Shown here: in pieces, positions 17,849 through 27,220 of the stretch
Layout: every line of letters begins with the position of its first letter
Position numbering within the stretch: position 1 is the stretch's first letter
Assembly (NCBI GenBank): GCA_028292105.1
Contig: JAQGMY010000303.1
Span: forward strand, 1-40,612
Direction: 5' to 3'
Length of the DNA stretch: 40,612 nucleotides
Source of the DNA: Ramlibacter sp.
Lineage (GTDB): Bacteria > Pseudomonadota > Gammaproteobacteria > Burkholderiales > Burkholderiaceae_C
Notes under the pieces: generated by a model
The model's input: only the letters and a program-made list of their open reading frames with translations
What the model was told of the DNA's origin: nothing
Databases searched by the model: none
Translations under genes and position numbers: made by a program

Positions 17849-18571
17849 GTGGACTACCTCATCCTCCTCGCCGCGGGCCTGGCGGCCGGCACCCTGGGCG
17901 GTGTCGTCGGCACCGGTTCGTCGCTGGTCCTGATGCCGATCCTGATCGTGATGTACGGGCCGCGCCACGCGGTTCCCATCATGGCCGTGGCCGCCATCCT
18001 CGGCAACTTCGGCCGGGTGCTGGCCTGGTGGCGCGAGATCGACTGGCGCGCCTGCCTGGCCTATTGTTCGACAGCGGTTCCTGGCGCGGTGCTGGGTGCC
18101 CGTCTGCTGCTGGCGATACCGGCCGGCGTGGCCGAAGTCGCCCTCGGCCTCTTTTTCCTCTCGCTGATCCCGCTGCGTCGCTGGCTGGCGCGCCGCTCGC
18201 TCAAGCTGTCGCTGCGCCACCTGGTGCTGCTCGGCGGACCGCTTGGCCTGCTCACCGGCCTCGTCGTGTCCACGGGCCCGCTGACGGTGCCCCTCTTCAC
18301 CTTCTACGGCCTCGACCGCGGCGCCTTCCTCGGCACCGAGGCGGCCGGCTCGATCGGGGTGTATGCCGCCAAGGTCGCCACCTTCCAGGCGCTGGGCGCC
18401 CTGCCGCTGGAGGTGCTGCTGCAGGGGCTGGGCGTCGGCCTGACCCTGATGGCCGGCTCGTTCATCGGCCGCAGCATCGTGCTGGCGCTGTCGCCGGGCG
18501 CGTACCGCACCCTGATCGACGGGCTGATGCTGTGCTCGGGATTGTCCTTGCTGTGGGCTGCCGCCCGTTGA
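17849..18571 (+). CDS. TSUP (TauE/SafE) family membrane transporter, GTG start
   Basis: VDYLILLAAGLAAGTLGGVVGTGSSLVLMPILIVMYGPRHAVPIMAVAAILGNFGRV...; several TM segments; typical TSUP repeat. Confidence 0.82.
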   Translation: MDYLILLAAGLAAGTLGGVVGTGSSLVLMPILIVMYGPRHAVPIMAVAAILGNFGRVLAWWREIDWRACLAYCSTAVPGAVLGARLLLAIPAGVAEVALGLFFLSLIPLRRWLARRSLKLSLRHLVLLGGPLGLLTGLVVSTGPLTVPLFTFYGLDRGAFLGTEAAGSIGVYAAKVATFQALGALPLEVLLQGLGVGLTLMAGSFIGRSIVLALSPGAYRTLIDGLMLCSGLSLLWAAAR

Positions 18572-18674
18572 TGTCGTCCCCCGCTGCGATCTTGCCCGCG
18601 GTGGTCCGTAAAGGCGAGTGACAGGTGCAGCCGCGCTGGTCACAATGCGGGCTTGCCACGAGGAAACCAACTCG

Positions 18675-18824
18675 ATGCTCCAGCTGCGATCCAACTGCGA
18701 ATGCTGCCCGCATGGCGGTGGCGAAATGGTCAGACGTCCGCTCCGGCCCACGCCCACCCTGGCGATGTTGCCCGCGTCGACCGGGCGCGTCCAGCAACCC
18801 GAAGGCTGCCGCCAGGCAGCCTGA
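18675..18824 (+). pseudogene. DUF1272-like small cysteine protein with apparent in-frame internal deletion
   Basis: MLQLRSNCECC joins directly to PHGGGEMVRRPLRPTPTLAMLPASTGRVQQPEGCRQAA. The two ends match the N- and C-terminal parts of DUF1272 proteins as I remember them; the middle Cys-rich part is absent. Confidence 0.55.
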
Positions 18825-18838
18825 CGAAGCCCGATGCC

Positions 18839-19243
18839 ATGGCTTCCGTGCAGATCACGGAGTCCTTGCCGTACCCGCCAGCGCGCGTCTGGCGTGCGTT
18901 GACGGAGCCGGCGGAACTGGCCCAGTGGTGGGCACCAGGCGACATCCGTCCCGTCCTCGGCCACCGCTTCACCATCGACATGGGATCGCGAGGCCTGCAG
19001 CCTTGCGAAGTGCTCGCCGTGCAAACGCTGCGCCTGCTGTCCTATTCCTTCGCCCCGCGCACACTCCACACCGCCGTCACCTGGACGCTGCAAACCGACA
19101 GCCTGGGCACGCGCCTGTCACTGGAACATGCCGGCTTCGACCTGTCCTCGCCGCTGGCCCGGCAGGCGTACCAGGGCATGAGCGCCGGATGGCCCCGGGT
19201 GATGGAGCGCCTGCAGCAGATGCTGGCCGCCCACCCCGCCTGA
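18839..19243 (+). CDS. SRPBCC / AHSA1-like protein
   Basis: MASVQITESLPYPPARVWRALTEPAELAQWWAPGDIRPVLGHRFTIDMG: AHSA1 signature. Confidence 0.8.
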   Translation: MASVQITESLPYPPARVWRALTEPAELAQWWAPGDIRPVLGHRFTIDMGSRGLQPCEVLAVQTLRLLSYSFAPRTLHTAVTWTLQTDSLGTRLSLEHAGFDLSSPLARQAYQGMSAGWPRVMERLQQMLAAHPA

Positions 19244-19318
19244 GCGCAGCTCAGCGGCGCGGAAACCACACCGGATTCCACGAAGCTCCTACATCGTCGC
19301 CGCCGCGGCGGCAGCACC

Positions 19319-20350
19319 ATGGCATCACCTCTACCATGGGACATCCGCATGCCTGAAGTGAAGCTGGAGGCCGCCCCCATCACCGCCATGAACGCCGCGC
19401 GCAAGCCGACCCCCGCCGCCAGGCCGCCGCTGGACGCCCGGCTCACGGAGCAGCGCAACCCGCGGTCGATGCGCATCGACCAGCTCTCGTCGCTGGAGAT
19501 CGTCGACCTGATCAACGCCGAGGACCGCCTGGTCGCCGCCGCCGTGAGCGACGAGCGTGAGCGCATCGCGCGCGCCGTGGACCTGGTGGTCGAAAGCTTT
19601 CGCCAGGGCGGCCGCCTGGTCTATGTCGGCGCCGGCACCTCCGGCCGGCTGGGCGTGCTCGATGCCTCGGAGATGCCGCCCACCTACCGCACCGAGCCGG
19701 ACATGGTGCAAGGGGTGATGGCCGGCGGCTTCGAGGCCTTGCTGCGGGCGCAGGAAGGCGCCGAGGACCATCCCGAAGATGGCGCCGCCGCCATGGACGA
19801 CCGCAACATCGACCAGCGCGACTTCGTGCTGGGCATCGCCGCGTCCGGCACCACGCCCTATGTGCACGGCGCCTTGCGGCGCGCGCGCGAACGCGGCGCC
19901 CGCACCGGCTTCCTGCTTTGCAGCTATCCGTCCGAAGAACTGCTGCGCACGCACGACGTGGTGATCGCGCCGCTCGTGGGGCCGGAAGTGATCACCGGAT
20001 CCACCCGGATGAAGGCCGGCACCGCCACCAAGCTGGTGCTGAACACGATCAGCACATCCGCCATGGTGCGCACCGGCAAGGTCTACGGCAACCTGATGGT
20101 GGACCTGCAGGTCACCTGCGAGAAGCTGCAGGACCGCGGCGAGCGCATCCTGATGGACACGCTGGACGCCGGCCGCGAAGAGGCCACCCGGCTGCTCGAT
20201 GCCGCCGGCGGCCACGTGAAGACGGCCATCGTGATGGCGCGCCTCGGGCTCGACGCCCAGGAGGCCCGCCGCAAACTGGACGAAGTGGGCGGGGCCATCG
20301 GCGCCCTGCTTACTTCTCACCCCAAGGCATCTGGTTCCAGAGCTGCCTGA
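19319..20350 (+). CDS. murQ: N-acetylmuramic acid 6-phosphate etherase
   Basis: LTEQRNPRSMRIDQLSSLEIVDLINAED, VYVGAGTSGRLGVLDASEMPPTY, GIAASGTTPYVHGAL, EVITGSTRMKAGTATKLVLN: MurQ motifs. Start uncertain (19319 or 19349). Confidence 0.93.
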   Translation: MASPLPWDIRMPEVKLEAAPITAMNAARKPTPAARPPLDARLTEQRNPRSMRIDQLSSLEIVDLINAEDRLVAAAVSDERERIARAVDLVVESFRQGGRLVYVGAGTSGRLGVLDASEMPPTYRTEPDMVQGVMAGGFEALLRAQEGAEDHPEDGAAAMDDRNIDQRDFVLGIAASGTTPYVHGALRRARERGARTGFLLCSYPSEELLRTHDVVIAPLVGPEVITGSTRMKAGTATKLVLNTISTSAMVRTGKVYGNLMVDLQVTCEKLQDRGERILMDTLDAGREEATRLLDAAGGHVKTAIVMARLGLDAQEARRKLDEVGGAIGALLTSHPKASGSRAA

Positions 20351-21293
20351 AGCCGCCTTCGGCCTCGCGCAATTCGGACTCGTAGCGCGCCGGCGGCAGG
20401 TAGCGCAGCGGCGCGAAATAGCGGGCGGCCTGCGCCTGGAACTCCGGATCGGCGGCGGCGCGCTCCACCGCTGTCACCAGCTGCTGGCGGATGGCCGGCG
20501 GCAGGCCCTTGGGAGCGCCGATGCCGCGCAGCGAAGCCATCACGATGTCGAAGCCCTGTTCCTTGAACGTGGGCACCGTCGGCGCCAGGTTGGTCCGCGT
20601 CATGCTCATCTGCCCAAGGTGGCGCAGCGGGGTGCCGCCCTTGGCGTATTGCAGCGCTTCGCCGATGTTCATCGCCGCCATCATGATCTGCTTGCTGGCG
20701 ATCGCGTTGTGCACTTCGGCGGCGCCCTTGAAGGGCACGTGCGTGAGCTTCACGCCGGCGGCGCGCTCGAACAGCAGCGCGGCCAGGTGATCGTCCGAGC
20801 CGATGCCGGTGGTGCCGTAGGTCACGGCGCCCGGATTCGCCTTGGCGAAGGCCACCAGGTCCGCCAGGTTCCTGATCGGGCTGTCGCTGTGCACCGAGAA
20901 GTTGCCCGGGTCGTCGATCACGTTGCCCAGCAGCTCGAAGCTCTGCCAGCTGAAGCTCACCTTGCGCTCGATCGGGATCGTCAACACGTTGGGGGTGTTG
21001 AGGAAGCCGATGGTGTAGCCGTCCGGCGCCGCGTTGGCGACCTCGGTGAAGCCGATCGCGCCACCGGCGCCGGCGCGGTTGGTCACCACGATGCTGGCGT
21101 TGTGGCCCAGGTACTTGGCGATGTAGGGTGCCATCACGCGCGCGACGATGTCGGTGCCGCCGCCGGCGCCGTAGGCCACCACCATCCGGATCGGCTGCTC
21201 GGGGTAAGCGGCATGCGCCAGCGTCGCCAGCGAGGCGGCAGTGGTTGCCAGCAGCGCGCGCATGGCGCTACGCAGGAAAGTCTTGCGATGCAT
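20310..21293 (-). CDS. Tripartite tricarboxylate transporter substrate-binding protein (Bug family)
   Basis: AYPEQPIRMVVAYGAGGGTDIVARVMAPYIAKYLGHNASIVVTNRAGAGGAIGFTEVANAAPDGYTIGF: Bug family signature. Confidence 0.9.
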   Translation of the reverse strand: MHRKTFLRSAMRALLATTAASLATLAHAAYPEQPIRMVVAYGAGGGTDIVARVMAPYIAKYLGHNASIVVTNRAGAGGAIGFTEVANAAPDGYTIGFLNTPNVLTIPIERKVSFSWQSFELLGNVIDDPGNFSVHSDSPIRNLADLVAFAKANPGAVTYGTTGIGSDDHLAALLFERAAGVKLTHVPFKGAAEVHNAIASKQIMMAAMNIGEALQYAKGGTPLRHLGQMSMTRTNLAPTVPTFKEQGFDIVMASLRGIGAPKGLPPAIRQQLVTAVERAAADPEFQAQAARYFAPLRYLPPARYESELREAEGGFRQLWNQMPWGEK

Positions 21294-21316
21294 CGTTTGT
21301 CTCTCTCCAGGGGGTC

Positions 21317-22345
21317 TCAGGAAACCAGTGCGGCCCGCCGCTTTTCGAAGGCGGGCCAGACTTCGGGATTGACCAGCCGTGGCGGCCGGCCGCCGGCGAG
21401 CACCGCCGCGATCTGCTCGGCGGACATGGCGGCGATGGCGCGCCGCGCTTCATGTGTGACACCGGCGGTGTGATAGGTGGCGAACACATTGGGCATCTGC
21501 AGCAGCGGATGGTCCAGGGGCGGCGGCTCGACGTCCCAGACGTCGATGCCGGCGCCGCCCAGATGGCCGGACTGCAGCGCGACGACCAGCGCCTGCTCGT
21601 CATGGATGCCGCCGCGCGCGGTGCTGACGAAGATGGCACCGCGCTTCAAGCGCGCGAAGGCCCCCGCGTCGATCATCTTGAGCGTGGTGCTGTCGCGCGG
21701 GCAGTGCAGGGAGACGAAGTCCGCCTGGGCCAACAGCTGCTCCAGGCTGACCGGGCTGGCGCCGCGCCGACGCACTTCTTCGGCCGCCAGCAGCGGGTCG
21801 GACGCGATCACTTCCATGCCGAAGGCGCGGCCGAGCGCAGCGACGCGGGTGCCGATGTTGCCGATGCCCACCAGGCCCAGGGTCTTGCCGTGGATTTCGT
21901 GGCCCATCACTTCCTCGCGGGGGAAGCCACGCTCTTGCCGCATGCGCCGGTCGCATTCGCTCATGCGCCGCGACACGCCGAGCATCAGGCCCAGCGTGTG
22001 CTCGGCCACCGAGATCGCGTTGCCACCGGTCTGGTTGACGACGGCGATGCCGGCCGCGGTGCAGGCCGGCACGTCCACGGTGTCGTAGCCGGCGCCGGAG
22101 GTCGACACGCAGACCAGGTGCGGGCAGCGCGCCAGCAGCGCCGGCGTCACGAACCACTCGCGCGGCAGTTCGTCCTTGGCCGCGGTCACGTGGTAAACAT
22201 CCGCCGACTCGAGTTGCCGCCAGCCAGCAGCGGCGTCGCGCACCGGCAGGATGCCCAGCGCGATCTGCGGCTCGCGCGCCAGGCGCTGGTCGAAGGCGGC
22301 ATCGATCCAGAGGTCGGTGCGGACGACTTTCTGCGGCCCCGGCAT
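21317..22345 (-). CDS. D-2-hydroxyacid dehydrogenase (NAD-dependent)
   Basis: MPGPQKVVRTDLWIDAAF...; GKTLGLVGIGNIGTRVAALGRAFGMEVIASDP; ARGGIHDEQALVVALQSGHLGGAGIDVWDVEP. Confidence 0.88.
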   Translation of the reverse strand: MPGPQKVVRTDLWIDAAFDQRLAREPQIALGILPVRDAAAGWRQLESADVYHVTAAKDELPREWFVTPALLARCPHLVCVSTSGAGYDTVDVPACTAAGIAVVNQTGGNAISVAEHTLGLMLGVSRRMSECDRRMRQERGFPREEVMGHEIHGKTLGLVGIGNIGTRVAALGRAFGMEVIASDPLLAAEEVRRRGASPVSLEQLLAQADFVSLHCPRDSTTLKMIDAGAFARLKRGAIFVSTARGGIHDEQALVVALQSGHLGGAGIDVWDVEPPPLDHPLLQMPNVFATYHTAGVTHEARRAIAAMSAEQIAAVLAGGRPPRLVNPEVWPAFEKRRAALVS

Positions 22346-23022
22346 CAGCGCGGCTCGGTGTTGCAGCCGATGCGCTTGAGCGTCGCATCGATCCAGGAGA
22401 TGTCGAGCGTGCCTTCGGCGATGTCCTTCAGGATCTTCTGCTCGGCGACGCCCTTGGCCTGCGCCGCCTTCAGGATCTCCGCGGCGCTGTCGATCGGCAC
22501 GCACAGCAGGCCATCCGCATCGCCGAGGACCAGGTCGCCGGGCTGGATCACCATGCCGGCGATCGCGATGGTCACGTTGATCTCGCCGGGGCCGTCCTTG
22601 TAGGGGCCGCGATGCGTCACGCCGGCGGCGTACACGGGGAAGTCGCCGGCGGCGATCATGTCGAGGTCGCGGATCGCGCCGTTCATCACGAAGCCGGCGA
22701 TGCCGTTCTTCCTGGCCGTGGTCACCATCAGCTCGCCGATCAGCGCGTTGCTGAGGTCGCCGCCGGCATCCACCACGATCACGTCGCCCGGCTGCGCCAT
22801 GGCGATCGCCTTGTGGATCATCAGGTTGTCGCCGGGGCGGGACTTCACGGTCAGCGCCGGGCCGCACAGGTAGCCGCCCTTGTGCATCGGCCGCAGCGTC
22901 GGGCCGCCGGCCGTCATGCGCGCCATGCAGTCGCTGATGTTCGCCACGGGGACGCCGCGGAACGCCTGCACGATAGCGGCGGGGACGCAGCGTTGCCGCT
23001 GGAGGATCTGGAGTCCGGTCAT
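22345..23022 (-). CDS. RraA family protein / 4-hydroxy-2-oxo-acid aldolase-like
   Basis: VPVANISDCMARMTAGGPTLRPMHKGGYLCGPALTVKSRPGDNLMIHKAIAMAQPGDVIVVDAGG; MVTTARKNGIAGFVMNGAIRD. Confidence 0.85.
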   Translation of the reverse strand: MTGLQILQRQRCVPAAIVQAFRGVPVANISDCMARMTAGGPTLRPMHKGGYLCGPALTVKSRPGDNLMIHKAIAMAQPGDVIVVDAGGDLSNALIGELMVTTARKNGIAGFVMNGAIRDLDMIAAGDFPVYAAGVTHRGPYKDGPGEINVTIAIAGMVIQPGDLVLGDADGLLCVPIDSAAEILKAAQAKGVAEQKILKDIAEGTLDISWIDATLKRIGCNTEPR

Positions 23023-24275
23023 GGAAGTTCTGGTGGTGTTTGTCGGGAAAGGAGGAAGCTGGCGTCCAGCTGGGACAGCGATGTGACGCCCAGCATCGCC
23101 ATGTTGCGCGAGACTTCGAGCCGCAGCAAATCGATGGCCCGCAGCACACCGGCCTCGCCGGCGACGCTGGCCGCGTAATTGAAGGGCCGGCCGACGAAGA
23201 CGAATCTTGCGCCCATCGCCAAGGCCTTGAGCACGTCGCTGCCGCGGCGCACGCCGCTGTCCAGCATGATCGGCACTTCCGGGCAGGCGGCCACGATGCG
23301 CGGCAGCACCCGCAGCGGCGCCACCGCGCCATCGAGCTGGCGGCCGCCGTGGTTCGACACGATGATGCCGTCGGCGCCGTGGTCCACCGCCAGGCGGGCG
23401 TCGCGGGCATCGAGGATGCCCTTGACCACCAGCTGTCCCGGCCACATCTTGCGGATCAGCCGCAGGTGCTCCCAGTTCAGGTGGCCGCGCTCGGCCAGGT
23501 CGCGTTCGACGTTGGGCGACAGGATGGGCGCACCGCGATGGGCGTAGTTGTTCTCGAAGTGCGGCATGCCATGGCGTGCGATCGTCTTCAGGAAGGTGCC
23601 GAACAGCCAGCGCGGATGGGTGATGCCTTGCCAGGCCAGCGCGGCGCTGGGCCGCAGCGGCGTCGAGAAGCCGGCACGCACGTTGTTCTCGCGGTTGGAG
23701 CTCACCGGCGTGTCCACGGTGATGACCAGGGTCTTGAAGCCGGCCGCCTGCACGCGCTGGATCAGCGCGGTGATGTTCGGCTCGTCGCCCGGCAGGTAGG
23801 CCTGGAACCAGGCGTCGGGATTGGCCTGCACCACCTCCTCCAGGCGGATCAGCGACGAGCCGCTCATGATCATCGGGATGTTCTCGCGCGCCGCCGCCTG
23901 CGCCAGCACCAGGTCGCCGCGGTAGGCCGACAAGGCATTGATGCCCATGGGCGCCATGCCGAAGGGCGCGCTCCAGGTGCGGCCCAGCACGGTTGCGGCG
24001 GTGGAGCGGCGGGAGATGTCCACCAGCACCCGTGGCACGAATTCCAGCTGCTCGAATGCCGTGCGGTTGGCGCGCAGCGAGTGGTTGCGCTCCACCGCGC
24101 CGCAGATGTAGGCGAAGACGGGCTTGGGCAGGTGGCGGCGGGCGGCGTCCTCGAAGTCGTCCAGGCTCAGGATCATGTCGAAGCGGGCCGGCAAGGGCGC
24201 CGGCCGCGCGCTGGCTGCCGTCGAGCGCCCGTGGTGCACCGCGGCGGTCCCGCCGGCGGGGTTCTCTATCTGCAT
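23019..24275 (-). CDS. FMN-dependent alpha-hydroxy-acid dehydrogenase/oxidase (lactate/mandelate family)
   Basis: DFEDAARRHLPKPVFAYICGAVE, APFGMAPMGINALS, LVVKGILDARDARLAVDHGADGIIVSNHGGRQLDGAVAPLRVLP, MLDSGVRRGSDVLKALAMGARFVFVGRP. Start could be 24179. Confidence 0.9.
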   Translation of the reverse strand: MQIENPAGGTAAVHHGRSTAASARPAPLPARFDMILSLDDFEDAARRHLPKPVFAYICGAVERNHSLRANRTAFEQLEFVPRVLVDISRRSTAATVLGRTWSAPFGMAPMGINALSAYRGDLVLAQAAARENIPMIMSGSSLIRLEEVVQANPDAWFQAYLPGDEPNITALIQRVQAAGFKTLVITVDTPVSSNRENNVRAGFSTPLRPSAALAWQGITHPRWLFGTFLKTIARHGMPHFENNYAHRGAPILSPNVERDLAERGHLNWEHLRLIRKMWPGQLVVKGILDARDARLAVDHGADGIIVSNHGGRQLDGAVAPLRVLPRIVAACPEVPIMLDSGVRRGSDVLKALAMGARFVFVGRPFNYAASVAGEAGVLRAIDLLRLEVSRNMAMLGVTSLSQLDASFLLSRQTPPELP

Positions 24276-24353
24276 GGCGCGAGTGTCCCTGCCGCCGGCT
24301 GGCCCGTCCAATACATAATCGCCGCTCGATTGATACCCGGTCGGCATTGCACC

Positions 24354-25250
24354 TTGCTCGAGATCCGCCAGCTCCGCTACTTCCAGGCCGTCGCCGAGGA
24401 ACTGCACTTCGGCCGCGCCGCCGCGCGCGTGGCCATCGCGCAGCCGGCCTTGTCGCGGCAGATCCAGCAGCTGGAGGAAGAACTCGGCACGCCGCTGCTG
24501 CGGCGCACCCAGCGCAAGGTGGAACTGCTCCCCGCCGGCGCGCTGCTGCTGGAACGCACCCGCATGATCCTGCACGAGCTGGAGCGGGCGGCGGCCGACA
24601 CCCGCCGCACCGGCGCGGGCGAGCTGGGACGGCTGACGGTGGGCTTCATCCACTCGTCCACCTACGGCCTGTTGCCGTCGATCGTCGGCCGCTTCCGGGA
24701 ACTCTATCCGCGCATCGAGCTGGAACTGCAGGAGCTGCCCATCACCGGCCAGCACGCGGCCTTGCTGCGCGGCTCGATCGACGTCGGCCTGCTGCGCGTG
24801 CAGTCCGCGCCGGCGGAGCTCGAGATCCTGCCGGTGATGGAAGATCCCTTGCTGCTGGCATTGCCCACGCTGCACCCGCTGGCGGGCCGGCAGAAGCTGC
24901 GGCTGAAGTCGGTGGCGGGCGATCCCTTCGTGATGTTCGGCAAGGGCGACAGCGCCTTGTTCCACGGGCGCATCCTGGCGCTGTGCCAGCGCGCCGGTTT
25001 CGAGCCGCAGGTGGCGCAGTACGCGACCCAGATCCATACCGTCGTCGGCCTGGTCGGCGCCGGCCTCGGGGTGGCGGTGGTGCCCGCGACGGCGCGCAAC
25101 CTGCGCCCGGAAAACGTGCGCTTCGTCCGGCTGGCCGACGAAGCCGAGCCGCTGCACGTGGCACTGGCCTGGCGCCGCGGCCAGGAGACGCCGGCGATCC
25201 GTTCCTTCCGCCGCGTGACCGAGCAGGTGGTGGCGGCATTGACGCGTTGA
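24354..25250 (+). CDS. LysR family transcriptional regulator (probable TTG start)
   Basis: LEIRQLRYFQAVAEELHFGRAAARVAIAQPALSRQIQQLEEELGTPLLRRTQRKVELLPAG: LysR HTH. No ATG in frame near the HTH; TTG at 24354 fits. Confidence 0.9.
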   Translation: MLEIRQLRYFQAVAEELHFGRAAARVAIAQPALSRQIQQLEEELGTPLLRRTQRKVELLPAGALLLERTRMILHELERAAADTRRTGAGELGRLTVGFIHSSTYGLLPSIVGRFRELYPRIELELQELPITGQHAALLRGSIDVGLLRVQSAPAELEILPVMEDPLLLALPTLHPLAGRQKLRLKSVAGDPFVMFGKGDSALFHGRILALCQRAGFEPQVAQYATQIHTVVGLVGAGLGVAVVPATARNLRPENVRFVRLADEAEPLHVALAWRRGQETPAIRSFRRVTEQVVAALTR

Positions 25251-25373
25251 GCGGACGCCGGACAACCGGGTTGGTTCCAGCAGCCGTGATGCCCGTGCGG
25301 CATCAATGACACGCGCATTCCCTATTGGACGCAGCTCGCGCTCCGCCCGACACTCGCGCGCAAAGGAGACAAG

Positions 25374-26324
25374 ATGACCACCATCAACCGTCGACAGGCC
25401 GCCCTCGGCCTGCTGGCCGCCGCTGCCATTCCTGCCTGGGCGCAGGAATGGGTGCCGACGCAGCCGATCACCATCCTCGTGGGGTTCGCTCCCGGCGGCT
25501 CGGCCGACCAGATCGCGCGCCAGCTCTCGTTCGCCGCCAAGAACATCATCCCGGTGCCGGTGATCGTGGTGAACAAGGCCGGTGCCGCTGGTGCGATCGC
25601 GGCCCAGGCCGTGGCCGAGGCCAGGCCGGACGGCTACACGCTGTTCGTCGGTGGCGGCAGCGAGACCACCTCGGTCGGCAACTTCAAGCCGCTGCCCTAC
25701 GACCCGCGCAAGTCCTTCGTGCCCGTGATCAAGGTCTCGCGCGCGCCCAGCATCCTTGCGGTGCGCGCCGATTCGAAGTTCAGCGACATGCGCGCGCTGC
25801 TGGCGGAGGCGAAGCAGGGAGCGGAGAGGGTGTCCTACGGTTCCACCGGCGAAGGCGGCATCTTCCATGCGACCGGTCTGGTGCTGGAGAAGCAGGCCGG
25901 CGTGAAGCTGCTGCACGTGCCGTACAAGGGCGCGGCGGAGTCCATGAACGCGCTGCTGGCCGGCCAGGTCGACTCCGCCTTCGGCGCCTATGAAGAGATG
26001 AAGCCGATGATCGATGCCGGCCGCGTCAAGCCGCTGGCGCTGTTCTCGCGCAGCCGCATGCCGGCCCTGCCCAACGTGCCGACCATGATCGAAGTGGGCG
26101 TGCCGGTGGCCCTGGACAACATGAAGGGCCTGATGGCGCCGGCCGGCCTGCCCGCCCCGGTGTACCGCTACCTGCACGAGAGCTTCCGCAAGGCCATGCA
26201 GACGCCCGGCTGGAAGGAGTACGTGGCGAAGTCGGGCCTGACCGAGGACTACGCCGAGGGCCCGGCTTTCCAGCGCGAAGTCGTGGAAGGCTACGAGCTG
26301 ATCGGCAAGGCGCTCGCCAAATGA
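25374..26324 (+). CDS. Tripartite tricarboxylate transporter substrate-binding protein (Bug family)
   Basis: QPITILVGFAPGGSADQIARQLSFAAKNIIPVPVIVVNKAGAAGAIAAQAVAEARPDGYTL; RBS aaaggagacaag before ATG. Confidence 0.9.
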   Translation: MTTINRRQAALGLLAAAAIPAWAQEWVPTQPITILVGFAPGGSADQIARQLSFAAKNIIPVPVIVVNKAGAAGAIAAQAVAEARPDGYTLFVGGGSETTSVGNFKPLPYDPRKSFVPVIKVSRAPSILAVRADSKFSDMRALLAEAKQGAERVSYGSTGEGGIFHATGLVLEKQAGVKLLHVPYKGAAESMNALLAGQVDSAFGAYEEMKPMIDAGRVKPLALFSRSRMPALPNVPTMIEVGVPVALDNMKGLMAPAGLPAPVYRYLHESFRKAMQTPGWKEYVAKSGLTEDYAEGPAFQREVVEGYELIGKALAK

Positions 26325-27214
26325 AAAGCTTCGGCAAGGACGCCCGCATCGGGTTCATCGGCCTGGGCGTGATGGGCGCCGGCATGGCGCACTGCCTGCT
26401 GCGTGCCGGGCACGGTCTGCAGGTTTATGCGCGCAACCCGGAGCGCACCGAAGCCTTCGTGGCGGCCGGCGCCCAGGCGGCGCCATCCGCCGAAGAACTG
26501 GGTCGCCGTTGCGAACTGGTGTTCCTGTGCCTGTCCGACGACGCCGCCGTGGAGCAGGTGCTGTTCGGCGCGCAAGGCCTGGCCGGCGGCCTGGCTGCCG
26601 GCAGCTGCGTGGTGGACACGAGCACGATCGCCGCTGCGTCGGCGCGTGCCTTCGGCGAGCAGCTGCAGGCACGCGGCATCCACCTGCTGGACGCCCCCAT
26701 CAGCGGCGGCCAGCAGGGCGCCGAAAGCGGAACCCTCACGGCCATGATAGGCGGCGAGGCCGAGGTGCTGGCGGCTTGCCGCGAAGTGATGGCGGCGTTC
26801 TGCAAGACCATGACGCACGTCGGCGCGCTGGGCGCAGGCCAGACGGTGAAGTCCTGCAACCAGGTGGCCGTGGCCGGTGCGATGGCCGGCGTGGCCGACG
26901 CCATCGCGCTGGCGATCGCCCAGGGGGTGGACCCGAAGGTGATGCGCGACGTGGTGTTGGCCGGCACCGGCCGCAGCTTCGCCATGGAAAAGCACGGCCT
27001 GCGCATCATCGAAGGCGATACGAAGCCGGGATTCCGCGCCCGCCTGATGCGCAAGGACCTGCGCATCGCGCTGGCCACGGCGCGTGCCGCGGGCGCCACG
27101 CTGCCGGCGGCAACGCTGGTGGAGCAGCTGGTCAACGAGCTGTGCGAATCCGGCCAGGGCGAAGCCGACTGGTGCGCCATCGGCCGGCTGGTGCAGCAAA
27201 AGCGCGCACCCTGA
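26321..27214 (+). CDS. NAD(P)-dependent 3-hydroxyisobutyrate/L-threonate dehydrogenase family protein (LtnD-like)
   Basis: IGFIGLGVMGAGMAHCLLRAGHGLQVYARNPER, LLDAPISGGQQGAESGTLTAMIGG, KSCNQVAVAGAMAGVADA. ATGA overlap with the upstream gene. Confidence 0.88.
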   Translation: MKSFGKDARIGFIGLGVMGAGMAHCLLRAGHGLQVYARNPERTEAFVAAGAQAAPSAEELGRRCELVFLCLSDDAAVEQVLFGAQGLAGGLAAGSCVVDTSTIAAASARAFGEQLQARGIHLLDAPISGGQQGAESGTLTAMIGGEAEVLAACREVMAAFCKTMTHVGALGAGQTVKSCNQVAVAGAMAGVADAIALAIAQGVDPKVMRDVVLAGTGRSFAMEKHGLRIIEGDTKPGFRARLMRKDLRIALATARAAGATLPAATLVEQLVNELCESGQGEADWCAIGRLVQQKRAP

Positions 27215-27220
27215 GCGGCG

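Noticed and set aside
24295-24345. Possible LysR T-N11-A operator (ATAATCGCCGCTCGATTGAT)
   Set aside because: Imperfect dyad in a short intergenic region; too weak to call without comparative data.
23019-26177. 1052-aa minus-strand ORF
   Set aside because: Only the C-terminal part (23019-24275) is a real FMN oxidase. The upstream extension is antisense to the LysR and Bug genes.
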